NCBI RefSeq assembly: GCF_030063185.1
Contig: NZ_JASISP010000019.1
Coordinates: 21,702-85,701, forward strand
DNA length: 64,000 bases
From: Arthrobacter sp. H35-D1
Lineage (GTDB): Bacteria; Actinomycetota; Actinomycetes; Actinomycetales; Micrococcaceae
Reading direction: 5' to 3'
Below are positions 34,620 through 43,601 of the stretch, piece by piece. Every line of letters begins with the position of its first letter. The first letter of the stretch is position 1. A program made the translations under genes and the position numbers. Under the pieces are notes generated by a model. It worked only from the letters and a program-made list of their open reading frames with translations, had not been told where the DNA came from and did no database searches.

Positions 34620-35465
34620 ATGCTGCGTGTTGCCGTTCCCAACAAGGGTTCCCTGTCCGAAGCTGCTTCAGCGATGTTGGCGGAGGCTGGTTACCGCCAA
34701 CGCCGCGATTCCCGCGAGCTTGTCATGGTTGATCCCGAAAACAATGTTGAATTCTTCTTCCTCCGCCCCCGAGACATCGCCGTTTATGTCGGCGCCGGCA
34801 CGCTCGACGTCGGCATCACCGGCCGCGATTTACTCATGGACGCCAAGGTCGAAGCCGACGAACTCCTGCCGCTGGGCTTTGCCGTCTCCACCTTCCGCTT
34901 TGCCGGTCCCGTGGGCCACTTCAGCAGCGCCGCCGAGCTTGAAGGCAAGCGGATCGCCACCAGCTACGATGTGCTGCTGCGTGAGTACCTGGCCGAGTTG
35001 GGCATCAACGCCGAAGTGGTTCGCCTGGACGGGGCCGTTGAATCCTCCGTCCGCCTCGGTGTCGCCGATGCCATTGCCGACGTCGTGGAAACCGGCAGCA
35101 CACTCAAGGCTGCCGGCATGGAAATTTTCGGTGAGCCCATCCTGAACTCCGAAGCCCTGCTCATTGGCCGCCGCGGCGTCACCCGCCCCGCCGGCGTCGA
35201 GGTGCTGATCCGACGCCTGCACAGCGTCCTTGTGGCCCGCCAGTACGTGCTGCTGGACTACGACGTGCCCAAGACGCTCATGGAAAAGGCCACCGCGGTC
35301 ACCCCGGGGCTGGAATCGCCCACCGTTTCCCCTTTGCGCGACTCTGATTGGGTCGCCGTGCGCTCCATGGTTGCGGCCAAGGACACGAACCGGATCATGG
35401 ATGAGCTGTACGAAATTGGCGCCCGCGCCATCCTCGTCAGCAGCATCCACGCCTGCCGCATCTAG
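34620..35465 (+). CDS. hisG: ATP phosphoribosyltransferase (long form)
   Basis: 281 residues, first and regulated step of histidine synthesis (ATP + PRPP). Family blocks: 'LRVAVPNKGSLSEAASAML', 'PRDIAVYVGAGTLDVGITGRDLL', 'VRLDGAVESSVRLGVADAIADVVETG' (PRPP site) and a C-terminal ~75-residue ACT-like regulatory domain ('RQYVLLDYDVPK' onwards), so it is the self-contained HisG-L form that does not need HisZ. The ribosome site before the ATG is weak. Confidence 0.97.
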   Translation: MLRVAVPNKGSLSEAASAMLAEAGYRQRRDSRELVMVDPENNVEFFFLRPRDIAVYVGAGTLDVGITGRDLLMDAKVEADELLPLGFAVSTFRFAGPVGHFSSAAELEGKRIATSYDVLLREYLAELGINAEVVRLDGAVESSVRLGVADAIADVVETGSTLKAAGMEIFGEPILNSEALLIGRRGVTRPAGVEVLIRRLHSVLVARQYVLLDYDVPKTLMEKATAVTPGLESPTVSPLRDSDWVAVRSMVAAKDTNRIMDELYEIGARAILVSSIHACRI

Positions 35466-35531
35466 GCGCAGCCACCGGTCGCCGCCCGCATCGGCGGCAA
35501 ACTCCACAGCCCACTAGAGAAGGTACCTGCC

Positions 35532-36302
35532 ATGAGTGTTGCCATCAGGGTTATCCCCTGCCTCGACGTCGACGCCGGCCGCGTGGTCAAGGGCGTGAAG
35601 TTCCAGAACCTGCGCGACGCCGGTGATCCCGTTGAGCTGGCCAAGCGCTACGATCTTGCCGGGGCCGACGAGCTGACCTTCCTTGACGTGACGGCATCCT
35701 CGGGAAACCGCGAGACCACCTTCGACGTTGTCTCCCGGGCAGCCGAGGAGATCTTCATTCCGCTGACTGTCGGCGGGGGAGTGCGCGAAGTATCCGACGT
35801 CGACAAGCTGCTGCGCTGCGGTGCCGACAAGGCCTCCATCAACACGGCGGCGATCGCCCGCCCCGCCGTCATTGACGACATTACCCGGCGGTTCGGCTCC
35901 CAGGTCCTGGTGCTCAGCGTTGATGCGCGCTGCAACCAGGGCGTGGTGACGCCGTCGGGCTTTGAAGTGACTACCCACGGCGGGCGCAAGGGCACGGGCA
36001 TGGACGCCATCGAGTGGGCCAAGGAGGCTGCCGACCGGGGAGTGGGGGAGATCCTGCTGAACTCGATCGACGCCGACGGCACGAAAGAGGGCTTCGACCT
36101 GGAGCTGATCCGGCTTGTCCGTGCGGCCGTGCACATCCCCATCATCGCGTCCGGAGGAGCCGGCAAGCCCGAGCACTTCCCACCCGCTGTGGCCGCCGGC
36201 GCCAATGCCGTGCTGGCTGCTTCGGTGTTCCACTTCGGTCCGGACAGCGCGATTGCCGACGTCAAGCAGGCCATTCGCAACGCCGGCTACGAGGTCCGCT
36301 AA
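35532..36302 (+). CDS. hisF: Imidazole glycerol phosphate synthase, cyclase subunit
   Basis: 256-residue TIM barrel. '[20 protein letters not shown]' with the catalytic Asp, '[12 protein letters not shown]', 'VGGGVRE', 'VLSVDARCN' (second catalytic Asp) and '[13 protein letters not shown]' are all present. It uses ammonia from HisH, which is not in this window. AGAAGG lies eight bases before the ATG. Confidence 0.97.
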   Translation: MSVAIRVIPCLDVDAGRVVKGVKFQNLRDAGDPVELAKRYDLAGADELTFLDVTASSGNRETTFDVVSRAAEEIFIPLTVGGGVREVSDVDKLLRCGADKASINTAAIARPAVIDDITRRFGSQVLVLSVDARCNQGVVTPSGFEVTTHGGRKGTGMDAIEWAKEAADRGVGEILLNSIDADGTKEGFDLELIRLVRAAVHIPIIASGGAGKPEHFPPAVAAGANAVLAASVFHFGPDSAIADVKQAIRNAGYEVR

Positions 36303-36309
36303 CCCCCCG

Positions 36310-36485
36310 ACGCTCCTGCACTTCCGGGCCGTTGCCTTCCGACGCTCCTGCACTTTTGGAGCTGATTTCCCGGACGCTCGAGCAGTCCGGGGGATCGGCT
36401 CAGGAAAAAGTGCGGGAGCGTTTGTCGTTGGCGCACTGAAGCTGCAGGAGGGAACGCGAACAGCGCCCCGAATGTGCAGGAGCGT
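36310..36485. repeat. Dispersed intergenic element, two direct copies and one inverted copy
   Basis: ACGCTCCTGCAC at 36310-36321 and 36342-36353, and the reverse complement GTGCAGGAGCGT at 36474-36485; a degenerate inverted copy (AGTGCGGGAGCGTTT) lies at about 36410. Direct and inverted copies could pair into a long hairpin between the convergent hisF and TIGR03085 genes, so it may serve as a bidirectional terminator. Confidence 0.8.
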
Positions 36486-36515
36486 CGCAAAGGGGGTTGG
36501 TGTCGGGGGGGGTGT

Positions 36516-37160
36516 TTAGAGTCCGACGTCGGCTGTTTGCAACAGGGCGACGGCGTCGGGCTGGCCCTCGAAGGAGACGAGGGCTTCGCCCGTGCGTCCA
36601 TTGGCGTGCATGACCAGTTCGCCGGGGTCCCCGATGATGGCCACCGAGACGGGGGCGCGCTTGGCCACGTGGCGGTGGCCCTCGGGATTGACAAGTACGA
36701 TGCCCAGATCAACGCTGCGATACAGGATGGCGGCGCGCTTGACCAGCTCGGTCCAGAGCGCCCGTGAGTAGCCCGCGTCGAGGGCTCGTGGTGCCCAGCG
36801 GTCGGTGGCGCGGCGGATGTCTTCGGTGTGGACAAAGAACTCGATGAGGTTTGCCGTGTGGTCGAAGCCCTTCAACGCAAAAATAGACATCTTGGGCGGC
36901 CCGGCACGGAATTTCTCCACGAGCGCGGCAAAAGCTTCAGGGGTGCACGACTCGGCAGCCAGCGCTGCGATGGCCTTGTCGGTGGCCTTGCGCCACGGCT
37001 TGAGCACCATGCCCAATCCCACCCGCGGATTGTGTTCGCGCAGGTAGAGGTGCGCGGCCAGTTCCTGGGTCCGCCATCCTTCACACAGCGTGAGAGCACC
37101 GGGACCGGCTGCCAGCAGGGTCTCGGCGAGGACTTCACGGGATGGTTCTACAAAATGCAT
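36516..37160 (-). CDS. TIGR03085 family metal-binding protein
   Basis: 214 residues from the ATG at 37160 (MHFVEPSREVLAETLLAAGP). The DinB-like/maleylpyruvate-isomerase fold is recognisable: 'TLCEGWRTQELAAHLYLREH' holds the conserved W-x-x-x-(D/E)-L-x-x-H-L pattern with one metal His, and 'FFVHTEDIRRA' the others (HxEDxRRA). The family is common in actinobacteria and of unknown function; mycothiol-linked chemistry is a guess from the fold. It lies between hisF and hisI but on the opposite strand. Confidence 0.88.
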   Translation of the reverse strand: MHFVEPSREVLAETLLAAGPGALTLCEGWRTQELAAHLYLREHNPRVGLGMVLKPWRKATDKAIAALAAESCTPEAFAALVEKFRAGPPKMSIFALKGFDHTANLIEFFVHTEDIRRATDRWAPRALDAGYSRALWTELVKRAAILYRSVDLGIVLVNPEGHRHVAKRAPVSVAIIGDPGELVMHANGRTGEALVSFEGQPDAVALLQTADVGL

Positions 37161-37306
37161 CACTTGTGAAATTAGCATGTATTGGCCGCCGACGGCAGCT
37201 GGAACCGCCGCAAACACGCACCAACTTTGGCAAAGCCGTGCGATTCGGCCCACACGCCCGCCGGGGTGGCCCGTCATAAACGTTTCTGGCATTAGAATTG
37301 GCTCTA

Positions 37307-37723
37307 ATGCAGCAAAGCCCAGAACCCCAGTCAACGCCCGAAATTCCCAGCACGCAGCCGTCCCTTGAAGTGCCGGCCGAGGTTTTGGCGATGCTCAAAC
37401 ATGATGGCGCCGGTCTGGTGGCAGCCATCATCCAGCAGTTTGACTCCAAGGAAGTCCTCATGCTCGGGTGGATGGACAACGAGGCGCTGCGCCGCACGCT
37501 CACTTCCGGGCGGGTCACGTTCTACTCGCGGTCGCGCCAGGAATATTGGCGCAAGGGCGACACCTCGGGCCACGCCCAGTACGTGAAGACGGTGGCTCTG
37601 GACTGCGACGGCGACGCCCTGCTGATCACCGTCGACCAGGTGGGCGCTGCCTGCCACACCGGCACCCACACCTGCTTCGACGCCCGCAAACTGACGGCGG
37701 TCGTGGGCAACCGCGGGGAATAA
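37307..37723 (+). CDS. hisI: Phosphoribosyl-AMP cyclohydrolase
   Basis: 138 residues; third step of histidine synthesis. 'LMLGWMDNEALRRTLTSGRVTFYSRSR', 'WRKGDTSGH', and the metal-binding 'DCDGDALL' and 'CHTGTHTCF' are intact. About 28 residues precede the conserved core. I use the ATG at 37307; a TTG three codons earlier is possible. It is separated from hisF by the opposite-strand TIGR03085 gene and followed by trpE after 69 bases. Confidence 0.95.
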   Translation: MQQSPEPQSTPEIPSTQPSLEVPAEVLAMLKHDGAGLVAAIIQQFDSKEVLMLGWMDNEALRRTLTSGRVTFYSRSRQEYWRKGDTSGHAQYVKTVALDCDGDALLITVDQVGAACHTGTHTCFDARKLTAVVGNRGE

Positions 37724-37792
37724 GTCCCGGACTCCCGCTTCGCATTCCTTATCCGCTGTTCACCCGTTTGACCGACGAAAGCCACACATTCC

Positions 37793-39346
37793 ATGCAAGA
37801 TCTTGGTGTCATCACCCCCTCCCTGGCGGAATTCCGGGAATTGGCCCGCACCCGCCGCGTGATCCCGGTCCACCTGAAAGTCCTCGCCGACGCGCAAACC
37901 CCCATCGGCCTGTACCGCAGCCTGGCCGCCGAGGCCGCGGGCACGTTTCTGATGGAATCGGCCGCTGTGGGCGGCGTTTGGTCGCGTTACTCCTTCATCG
38001 GCGTGCGCTCCAGCGCCACCTTGACCACGCACGACGGCGGGGCGTTCTGGCAAGGGGAGCCTCCCGTGGGCGTTCCCCTGGCAGGCAACCCGGTGGAGGC
38101 CATGGAGGCCACGCTGAAGTTGCTCGCCACTGAGCGCTTCGAGGGCCTGCCACCCTTCACCTCCGGCCTGGTGGGCTTTGTTGGATGGGAGTCCGTGCGG
38201 CACTGGGAAAAGCTGCCATCGCCTCCGCCGGATGACTTGCAGCTGCCCGAACTGGCGTTGAACCTCGTGGCGGACATGGCCGTGCACGACAACAACGAAG
38301 GCACGGTGTTGTTGATCGCCAATGCCATCAACGCCAACGGCACCGATGAGAACATCGACGGAGCCTGGCATGACGCCGTGGCACGGGTGCAGGCCATGGT
38401 GGAGCAGCTGCGCCAGCCCGTCGCCCAGCCCATGTCGGTGGTTGATGTTCCGGCAGCCACCTTCGCGGACAGCGTGGAAGAACGCTGGGATCGCAACGAA
38501 TACTTGAAGGCCATTGACTTGGCCAAGGAAGCCATCGTTGACGGCGAAGTGTTCCAGGTGGTTGTTTCGCGCCGCTTTGAAATGGCGTGCGAAGCGTCCG
38601 CACTTGATGTGTACAGGGTGCTGCGGAACACAAACCCCAGCCCGTACATGTATCTGTACAGCTTCGAGGACGCGGCCGGTGAGCCGTACTCCATTGTTGG
38701 CTCCTCCCCGGAAGCCCTTGTCACCGTCCTGGGCAGGGAAGTCATCACGCACCCCATAGCCGGCTCGCGACCGCGCGGGGCCACCACCGAAGAGGACAAG
38801 CTGCTGGCCAAGGACCTGCTGGCAGACAGCAAGGAACGCTCGGAGCACCTGATGCTCGTGGACCTTTCCCGCAACGACATCTCCAAAGTGTGCGAACCGG
38901 GCACGGTGGACGTCACCCAGTTCATGGAAGTGGAGCGCTTCAGCCACATCATGCACCTTGTCTCCACAGTGGTCGGCACACTCAGCCAGGGCAAGTTCGC
39001 CTATGACGTCCTGGCCGCGACGTTCCCGGCCGGCACCCTGTCCGGCGCTCCCAAGCCGCGGGCCCTGAGCTTGTTGGACGAACTTGAACCGCACCGCCGC
39101 GGGGTGTACGGCGGCGTGGTGGGCTACCTGGACTTTGCCGGCGACATGGACATGGCCATAGCCATTCGCTCGGCCCTGCTGCGCGGTGGCAAGGCCTACG
39201 TCCAGGCCGGCGGCGGCATCGTGGCCGACTCCGTCAATGAAACGGAAGCGCTGGAAACTGTGAACAAGGCGGCCGCCCCGCTGCGCGCAGTGTATGCAGC
39301 AGCCTCGCTGCGCACCTTGGCCGACACCACAGGAGGTACGGCATGA
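37793..39346 (+). CDS. trpE: Anthranilate synthase component I
   Basis: 517 residues; converts chorismate and ammonia/glutamine to anthranilate. The N-terminal part has 'YRSLAAEAAGTFLMESA' (feedback site region, L-E-S), and the chorismate-binding domain has 'PSPYMYLYSF', 'GSSPEALV', 'PIAGSRPRGATTEEDKLLAKDL', 'LVDLSRNDISKVCEPGTV', 'LSGAPKPRALSLL' and 'QAGGGIVADS'. The partner trpG is not seen in the window. The next gene overlaps by four bases. Confidence 0.97.
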   Translation: MQDLGVITPSLAEFRELARTRRVIPVHLKVLADAQTPIGLYRSLAAEAAGTFLMESAAVGGVWSRYSFIGVRSSATLTTHDGGAFWQGEPPVGVPLAGNPVEAMEATLKLLATERFEGLPPFTSGLVGFVGWESVRHWEKLPSPPPDDLQLPELALNLVADMAVHDNNEGTVLLIANAINANGTDENIDGAWHDAVARVQAMVEQLRQPVAQPMSVVDVPAATFADSVEERWDRNEYLKAIDLAKEAIVDGEVFQVVVSRRFEMACEASALDVYRVLRNTNPSPYMYLYSFEDAAGEPYSIVGSSPEALVTVLGREVITHPIAGSRPRGATTEEDKLLAKDLLADSKERSEHLMLVDLSRNDISKVCEPGTVDVTQFMEVERFSHIMHLVSTVVGTLSQGKFAYDVLAATFPAGTLSGAPKPRALSLLDELEPHRRGVYGGVVGYLDFAGDMDMAIAIRSALLRGGKAYVQAGGGIVADSVNETEALETVNKAAAPLRAVYAAASLRTLADTTGGTA

Positions 39347-39990
39347 ACACGGAAACCCCGCACTCGTCTGAAACCCCGGAAACCCCGGAAATCCCGCACA
39401 CAACGGCTAAGTCTGTGCGGTTCTGGCAGCGCAAGGCGCCCCTGATCCTGCTGGCGGTGCTGGCCGCACTGGCCATTTTTGGCACCACCACCCAGACGTG
39501 GATCCACGTGTCCATCGGACAGGGCGAAGTGGCCCAAAGCGACCTCAACATTCCCGGCAGCAAGGCCGCCGTGGCCGTCTCCGCCCTGGCCCTGGTGGCC
39601 CTGGCAGGCGCCCTGGCCACCAGCATTGCCGGGAAAATCGCCCGCATCGTCACCGCCATGATCATGTTTTTGAGCGCGGCGGGAATCGTCGCCGTCGTCT
39701 TCGGCATTGTGGCCGATCCGGCGGGGGCAGCCATGGCGGAGGTGGGGGTCGCCACCGGCATCGAAGGCGAGGCCGCAAACGCCACTACGACGTTTTTCCC
39801 GGTGCTGGCGATCGTCGCCGCGCTCGTGTTGGCCGTGGCATCGCTGCTGGTCTTGTTCTTCGGCCGGTCATGGAATGTGCGCACCAAGTACGACGCCGCC
39901 AGGCCGGCCCAGGCGGGCGGCCCGGCCGAGGCGGTCGACGAGATTGACCGCTGGGACCAGCTCAGCCGCGGGGAAGACCCCACGGACTAG
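39343..39990 (+). CDS. Trp-operon-associated membrane protein (TIGR02234)
   Basis: 215 residues, four transmembrane helices: ~32-50, ~77-95, ~100-125 and ~150-170. A Thr/Glu/Pro-rich head (ETPHSSETPETPEIP) and a charged tail ('AVDEIDRWDQLSRGEDPTD') are cytoplasmic by the positive-inside trend. The family is found inside trp operons of actinobacteria and its function is unknown. ATGA overlap with trpE indicates coupled expression. Confidence 0.9.
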   Translation: MNTETPHSSETPETPEIPHTTAKSVRFWQRKAPLILLAVLAALAIFGTTTQTWIHVSIGQGEVAQSDLNIPGSKAAVAVSALALVALAGALATSIAGKIARIVTAMIMFLSAAGIVAVVFGIVADPAGAAMAEVGVATGIEGEAANATTTFFPVLAIVAALVLAVASLLVLFFGRSWNVRTKYDAARPAQAGGPAEAVDEIDRWDQLSRGEDPTD

Positions 39991-40087
39991 GCCCGGCACA
40001 CGTCCAAGGAGTGCGAGCGTTTCGGATTACTTGGGCAACTAATGGCAGAATGTATTTCAGTATCCGCGTTTAATAGGGAGATTCACC

Positions 40088-40366
40088 ATGAGCAACAAGT
40101 CGGCCGCAGACGTTTCCGTGCAGGGGCCCATCGACCACAGCATTGAATTGGGTCACGGCAACAGCCCGGCAGCATGGACAAGTGTGGCAATCATGTTGGT
40201 TGGCACCATCGTTGGCTGTATTGCCTTCCTCATCGGCGAAAGTGCAACCTTGCTGTTCTGGATCGGCGGGGTGGGAATCATTGCCGTGGGCCTGATCGCC
40301 GGCGGTGTCATGAAGGCTGCAGGCTATGGTGTTGGCGGCAGCAAGCTGAAGAACAACGGACACTAG
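40088..40366 (+). CDS. HGxxPAAW-motif membrane protein (DUF6704)
   Basis: 92 residues with two helices (~31-50 and ~55-75) and the diagnostic 'HGNSPAAW' at residues 23-30 just before helix 1. The small family occurs between trpE and trpC in actinobacteria. GGGAG is seven bases upstream of the ATG and trpC starts two bases after the stop. Function unknown. Confidence 0.9.
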   Translation: MSNKSAADVSVQGPIDHSIELGHGNSPAAWTSVAIMLVGTIVGCIAFLIGESATLLFWIGGVGIIAVGLIAGGVMKAAGYGVGGSKLKNNGH

Positions 40367-40368
40367 TC

Positions 40369-41184
40369 GTGAGTGTTTTGCTGGACATTATTGCCGGTGT
40401 CCGGGAGGACATGGAGACACGTCGGCAGCTGGTGGGCCTGGCGGAACTTCAGGATCGCATCCTCCGGACAGCCCCGCCGCTTGACGCTTGGGCCGCGCTG
40501 GGCGGGGACTCCGCCGAGCGCGCGGAGCTGAAGGTCATTGCAGAGGTCAAGCGCCGCAGCCCCTCCAAAGGCGATCTTGCCGGGATCACCGATCCGGCAG
40601 CCCTCGCCGCGCAATACAGCGACGGCGGAGCCTCGATCATCAGCGTCCTGACCGAAGAGCGCCGCTTCGGCGGTTCGCTGGCGGACTTGGATGCCGTGCG
40701 TGCGGCTGTGGACATCCCCGTGCTGCGCAAGGACTTCACCTGCGACGAGTACATGATCTGGGAGGCACGCGCCCATGGTGCGGACCTGGTGCTGCTGATT
40801 GTCGCCGCCTTGGATGATGCGGAGCTGCGCAGCTACCTCGCGTTGACCCACCAGCTGGGCATGAACGCGATCGTGGAAACCCATACGGCGGAGGAAATTG
40901 AGCGTGCCGTGGCCGTCGGCGCAAAGATCATCGGCATCAACGTGCGCAACCTCAAGACACTTGAAGTGGACCGCGGTGTCTTCGCTGCGTTGGCCGGCAG
41001 CATTGCCGCCGGGCCCGTCGTGATCGCGGAGTCCGGAGTACGCGATGTGGATGATGTCCGGCACTACAGCGCCCACGGCGCCCACGCCATATTGGTGGGG
41101 GAGGCGCTGGTGAAGGACTCAACCCCACAAGAACGAATCGGCGAATTCAAGGCAGCCGGGGCACTGCAGAACCACCGAAGTTAG
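40369..41184 (+). CDS. trpC: Indole-3-glycerol phosphate synthase
   Basis: 271-residue TIM barrel. '[15 protein letters not shown]' (catalytic Lys), '[12 protein letters not shown]', '[20 protein letters not shown]' (catalytic Lys), '[15 protein letters not shown]' and 'VIAESGV' are present. The GTG at 40369 starts [14 protein letters not shown], the family norm. It is the last gene before a strong terminator, so trpE-TIGR02234-HGxxPAAW-trpC is one unit and trpBA another. Confidence 0.96.
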   Translation: MSVLLDIIAGVREDMETRRQLVGLAELQDRILRTAPPLDAWAALGGDSAERAELKVIAEVKRRSPSKGDLAGITDPAALAAQYSDGGASIISVLTEERRFGGSLADLDAVRAAVDIPVLRKDFTCDEYMIWEARAHGADLVLLIVAALDDAELRSYLALTHQLGMNAIVETHTAEEIERAVAVGAKIIGINVRNLKTLEVDRGVFAALAGSIAAGPVVIAESGVRDVDDVRHYSAHGAHAILVGEALVKDSTPQERIGEFKAAGALQNHRS

Positions 41185-41189
41185 AGAAG

Positions 41190-41219
41190 GGCTTGCACGG
41201 CAGCGTGCAAGCCTTTTTC
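41190..41219 (+). terminator. Terminator after trpC
   Basis: GGCTTGCACG pairs with CGTGCAAGCC around GCAG, followed by TTTTTCA. It lies six bases after the trpC stop. Confidence 0.92.
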
Positions 41220-41323
41220 ATCACGGCAGGCGCCTCGAGCCGCAGCACGGCACAGCGTGGCCGGCGCCGGCCGCCCCCAAGACAATTAGTGCACAACTAT
41301 CGATGAACAGGACGGTGGAACTG

Positions 41324-42763
41324 ATGGCTCATGTGCCAGCAGCTTCGTCTCAGGATCCGGCCGACATGGTGGATCCGGCAACAGCATTCTTGCAGGGCGG
41401 TGTCCCTGCCGGCTCGGCACCGGAGCAATCGCTGCGGCACGCCCCGGGACCCTACTTTGGCGCGTTCGGCGGGCGCTGGATGCCCGAGTCGCTCATCGCG
41501 GCCCTGGATGAGCTTGAAGAGACCTTTGAAAAAGCCAAGGTCGATCCGGAGTTCCTCGCCGAAGTGCTGGAGCTGAACAAGAACTATTCAGGCCGTCCCT
41601 CCCTGCTGACGGAAGCCAAACGCTTTGGCGCCCATGCCGGCGGCGCCCGCGTCTTCCTCAAGCGCGAGGACCTGAACCACACGGGTTCGCACAAGATCAA
41701 CAACGTCTTGGGCCAGGCGCTGTTGGCCAAGCGCATGGGCAAGACTCGTGTCATTGCCGAGACCGGTGCGGGTCAGCACGGTGTTGCCACTGCCACCGCG
41801 GCTGCCCTGCTGGGACTTGAGTGTGTGGTGTACATGGGCGCCGAGGACTGCCGCCGGCAGGCCCTCAACGTGGCGCGCATGCAATTGCTCGGTGCCACCG
41901 TGGTGCCTGTGACGAACGGTTCGCAGACGCTCAAGGATGCCATCAACGACGCCCTGCGCGACTGGGTGGCGAACGTGGAGAACACCCACTACGTGCTGGG
42001 CACCGTCTCAGGGGCCCACCCGTTCCCGGCCATGGTGCGCTTCTTCCACGAGGTCATCGGCGAAGAAGCCCGGGCCCAGATCCTTGAACAGACCGGCCGG
42101 CTGCCCGACGCCCTGTGCGCTTGCATTGGCGGCGGATCCAACGCCATCGGCCTGTTTCATGGTTTCCTCGACGACCCTTCCGTGAAGATGTTCGGTTTTG
42201 AGGCAGGAGGCGAGGGGGTCGACACAGGCCGCCATGCCGCCACCATCACCCTGGGCCGCCCGGGCGTACTGCACGGGGCCCGCTCCTACTTGATGCAGGA
42301 CGAGGATGGCCAGACCATCGAGTCCCACTCCATCTCCGCCGGCCTCGACTACCCCGGTGTTGGCCCGGAGCACTCCTACCTGCACGACATTGGCCGGGTT
42401 AGCTATGAAGCGATCACCGACACCGAAGCCATGGAAGCATTCAAGCTGCTGTGCCGCACTGAAGGGATCATTCCGGCCATTGAGACTGCCCACGCGCTGG
42501 CTGGAGCCATCAAGGTTGGTCAGCGATTGGTCGTCGATGCCGAGAAGCCCGAAGATGTGGTGATCATCGTCAACCTGTCCGGGCGCGGTGACAAGGACGT
42601 GGAAACGGCCGCCGACTGGTTTGGGATATTGGATGAAGACGGCCATGTGAAGGGCACGACCCTTTCCACGCGGAAAGCCAAGGGCAGCCCCCACGGGGCA
42701 GGGGCCCCCACCGCAGCCGCCGATAGCATGGACAGCACCACGGAGGATGCCAGCAATGAGTGA
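41324..42763 (+). CDS. trpB: Tryptophan synthase beta chain
   Basis: 479 residues; PLP enzyme joining indole and serine. '[14 protein letters not shown]', PLP Lys in '[20 protein letters not shown]', '[20 protein letters not shown]', 'GGGSNAIG' (phosphate loop) and 'SGRGDKDV' are intact. About 45 extra residues come before the core and 35 after it. The ATG at 41324 follows GGTGGA; an ATG at 41303 is an alternative. Its stop lies eight bases inside trpA. Confidence 0.97.
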   Translation: MAHVPAASSQDPADMVDPATAFLQGGVPAGSAPEQSLRHAPGPYFGAFGGRWMPESLIAALDELEETFEKAKVDPEFLAEVLELNKNYSGRPSLLTEAKRFGAHAGGARVFLKREDLNHTGSHKINNVLGQALLAKRMGKTRVIAETGAGQHGVATATAAALLGLECVVYMGAEDCRRQALNVARMQLLGATVVPVTNGSQTLKDAINDALRDWVANVENTHYVLGTVSGAHPFPAMVRFFHEVIGEEARAQILEQTGRLPDALCACIGGGSNAIGLFHGFLDDPSVKMFGFEAGGEGVDTGRHAATITLGRPGVLHGARSYLMQDEDGQTIESHSISAGLDYPGVGPEHSYLHDIGRVSYEAITDTEAMEAFKLLCRTEGIIPAIETAHALAGAIKVGQRLVVDAEKPEDVVIIVNLSGRGDKDVETAADWFGILDEDGHVKGTTLSTRKAKGSPHGAGAPTAAADSMDSTTEDASNE

Positions 42764-43601
42764 GACCACCAACAGCACCGCACCGGCAGCGTTTGAAAGC
42801 AAGTCGGCCGCGGCGATCGAGAAGGCCAAGGCCGCAGGGCGCAAGGCCCTCATCGCGTACCTGCCTGCCGGCTACCCGAGCAAGCAGGCTTCGATTGACG
42901 CAGCCATCGCCGTGGCACGCAACGGAGCCGACATCATTGAGATCGGCATTCCGTATTCGGACCCCGTCATGGACGGGGCCGTCATCCAGGCTGCCACCAC
43001 CGAAGCGCTGGCCAACGGCTTTCATGTGACTGACGTCTTTGACATCGTGGCCGCCATCACCGCAGAGACGGATGCCGCGGTCATGGTGATGACCTACTGG
43101 AACCCCGTGATGCGCTTGGGTGTGGACGAGTTTTCCCGGCGGCTGGCGGAGGCCGGCGGCGCCGGCCTGATCACCCCCGACCTGATCCCTGACGAGGCGG
43201 CCGAGTGGTTTGCCGCCTCGGACAAGTACGGCCTGGACAGGGTGTTCCTGGTGGCACCGTCGTCCACGCCGGAACGCGTAGCCATGACGGTCGCGGCGAC
43301 GCGCGGCTTTGTGTACGCCGTTTCCATCATGGGTGTCACCGGCGCGCGCAGTTCGGTCTCCAGCGCGGCGGAATCCGTCGTGGCGGCGGCCCATGCCGCC
43401 GGCGCCGAACGCGCCTGCGTTGGTTTGGGTGTTTCCCAAGCCAAGCACGTGCGTGAAATTGCAGCTTACGCCGACGGAGTCATTGTTGGCACGGCCCTGG
43501 TCGCTGCACTGCGCGACGGCGGAGTCGCCGCCGTCGGAGCACTGGCCAAGGAACTCAGCACCGGCTTCGACGCCCCCGCCACGGAAGAGGTTGCCCAGTG
43601 A
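42756..43601 (+). CDS. trpA: Tryptophan synthase alpha chain
   Basis: 281-residue TIM barrel cleaving indole-3-glycerol phosphate. Catalytic Glu in '[15 protein letters not shown]', catalytic Asp in '[12 protein letters not shown]', phosphate site 'GVTGARSS'. GGAGG lies nine bases before the ATG at 42756. The stop overlaps the lgt start (GTGA). Confidence 0.97.
   Translation: MSETTNSTAPAAFESKSAAAIEKAKAAGRKALIAYLPAGYPSKQASIDAAIAVARNGADIIEIGIPYSDPVMDGAVIQAATTEALANGFHVTDVFDIVAAITAETDAAVMVMTYWNPVMRLGVDEFSRRLAEAGGAGLITPDLIPDEAAEWFAASDKYGLDRVFLVAPSSTPERVAMTVAATRGFVYAVSIMGVTGARSSVSSAAESVVAAAHAAGAERACVGLGVSQAKHVREIAAYADGVIVGTALVAALRDGGVAAVGALAKELSTGFDAPATEEVAQ

Noticed and set aside
37724..37792. 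Trp attenuator or leader peptide before trpE
   Set aside because: The gap is only 69 bases; no Trp-codon leader or competing hairpins are seen.
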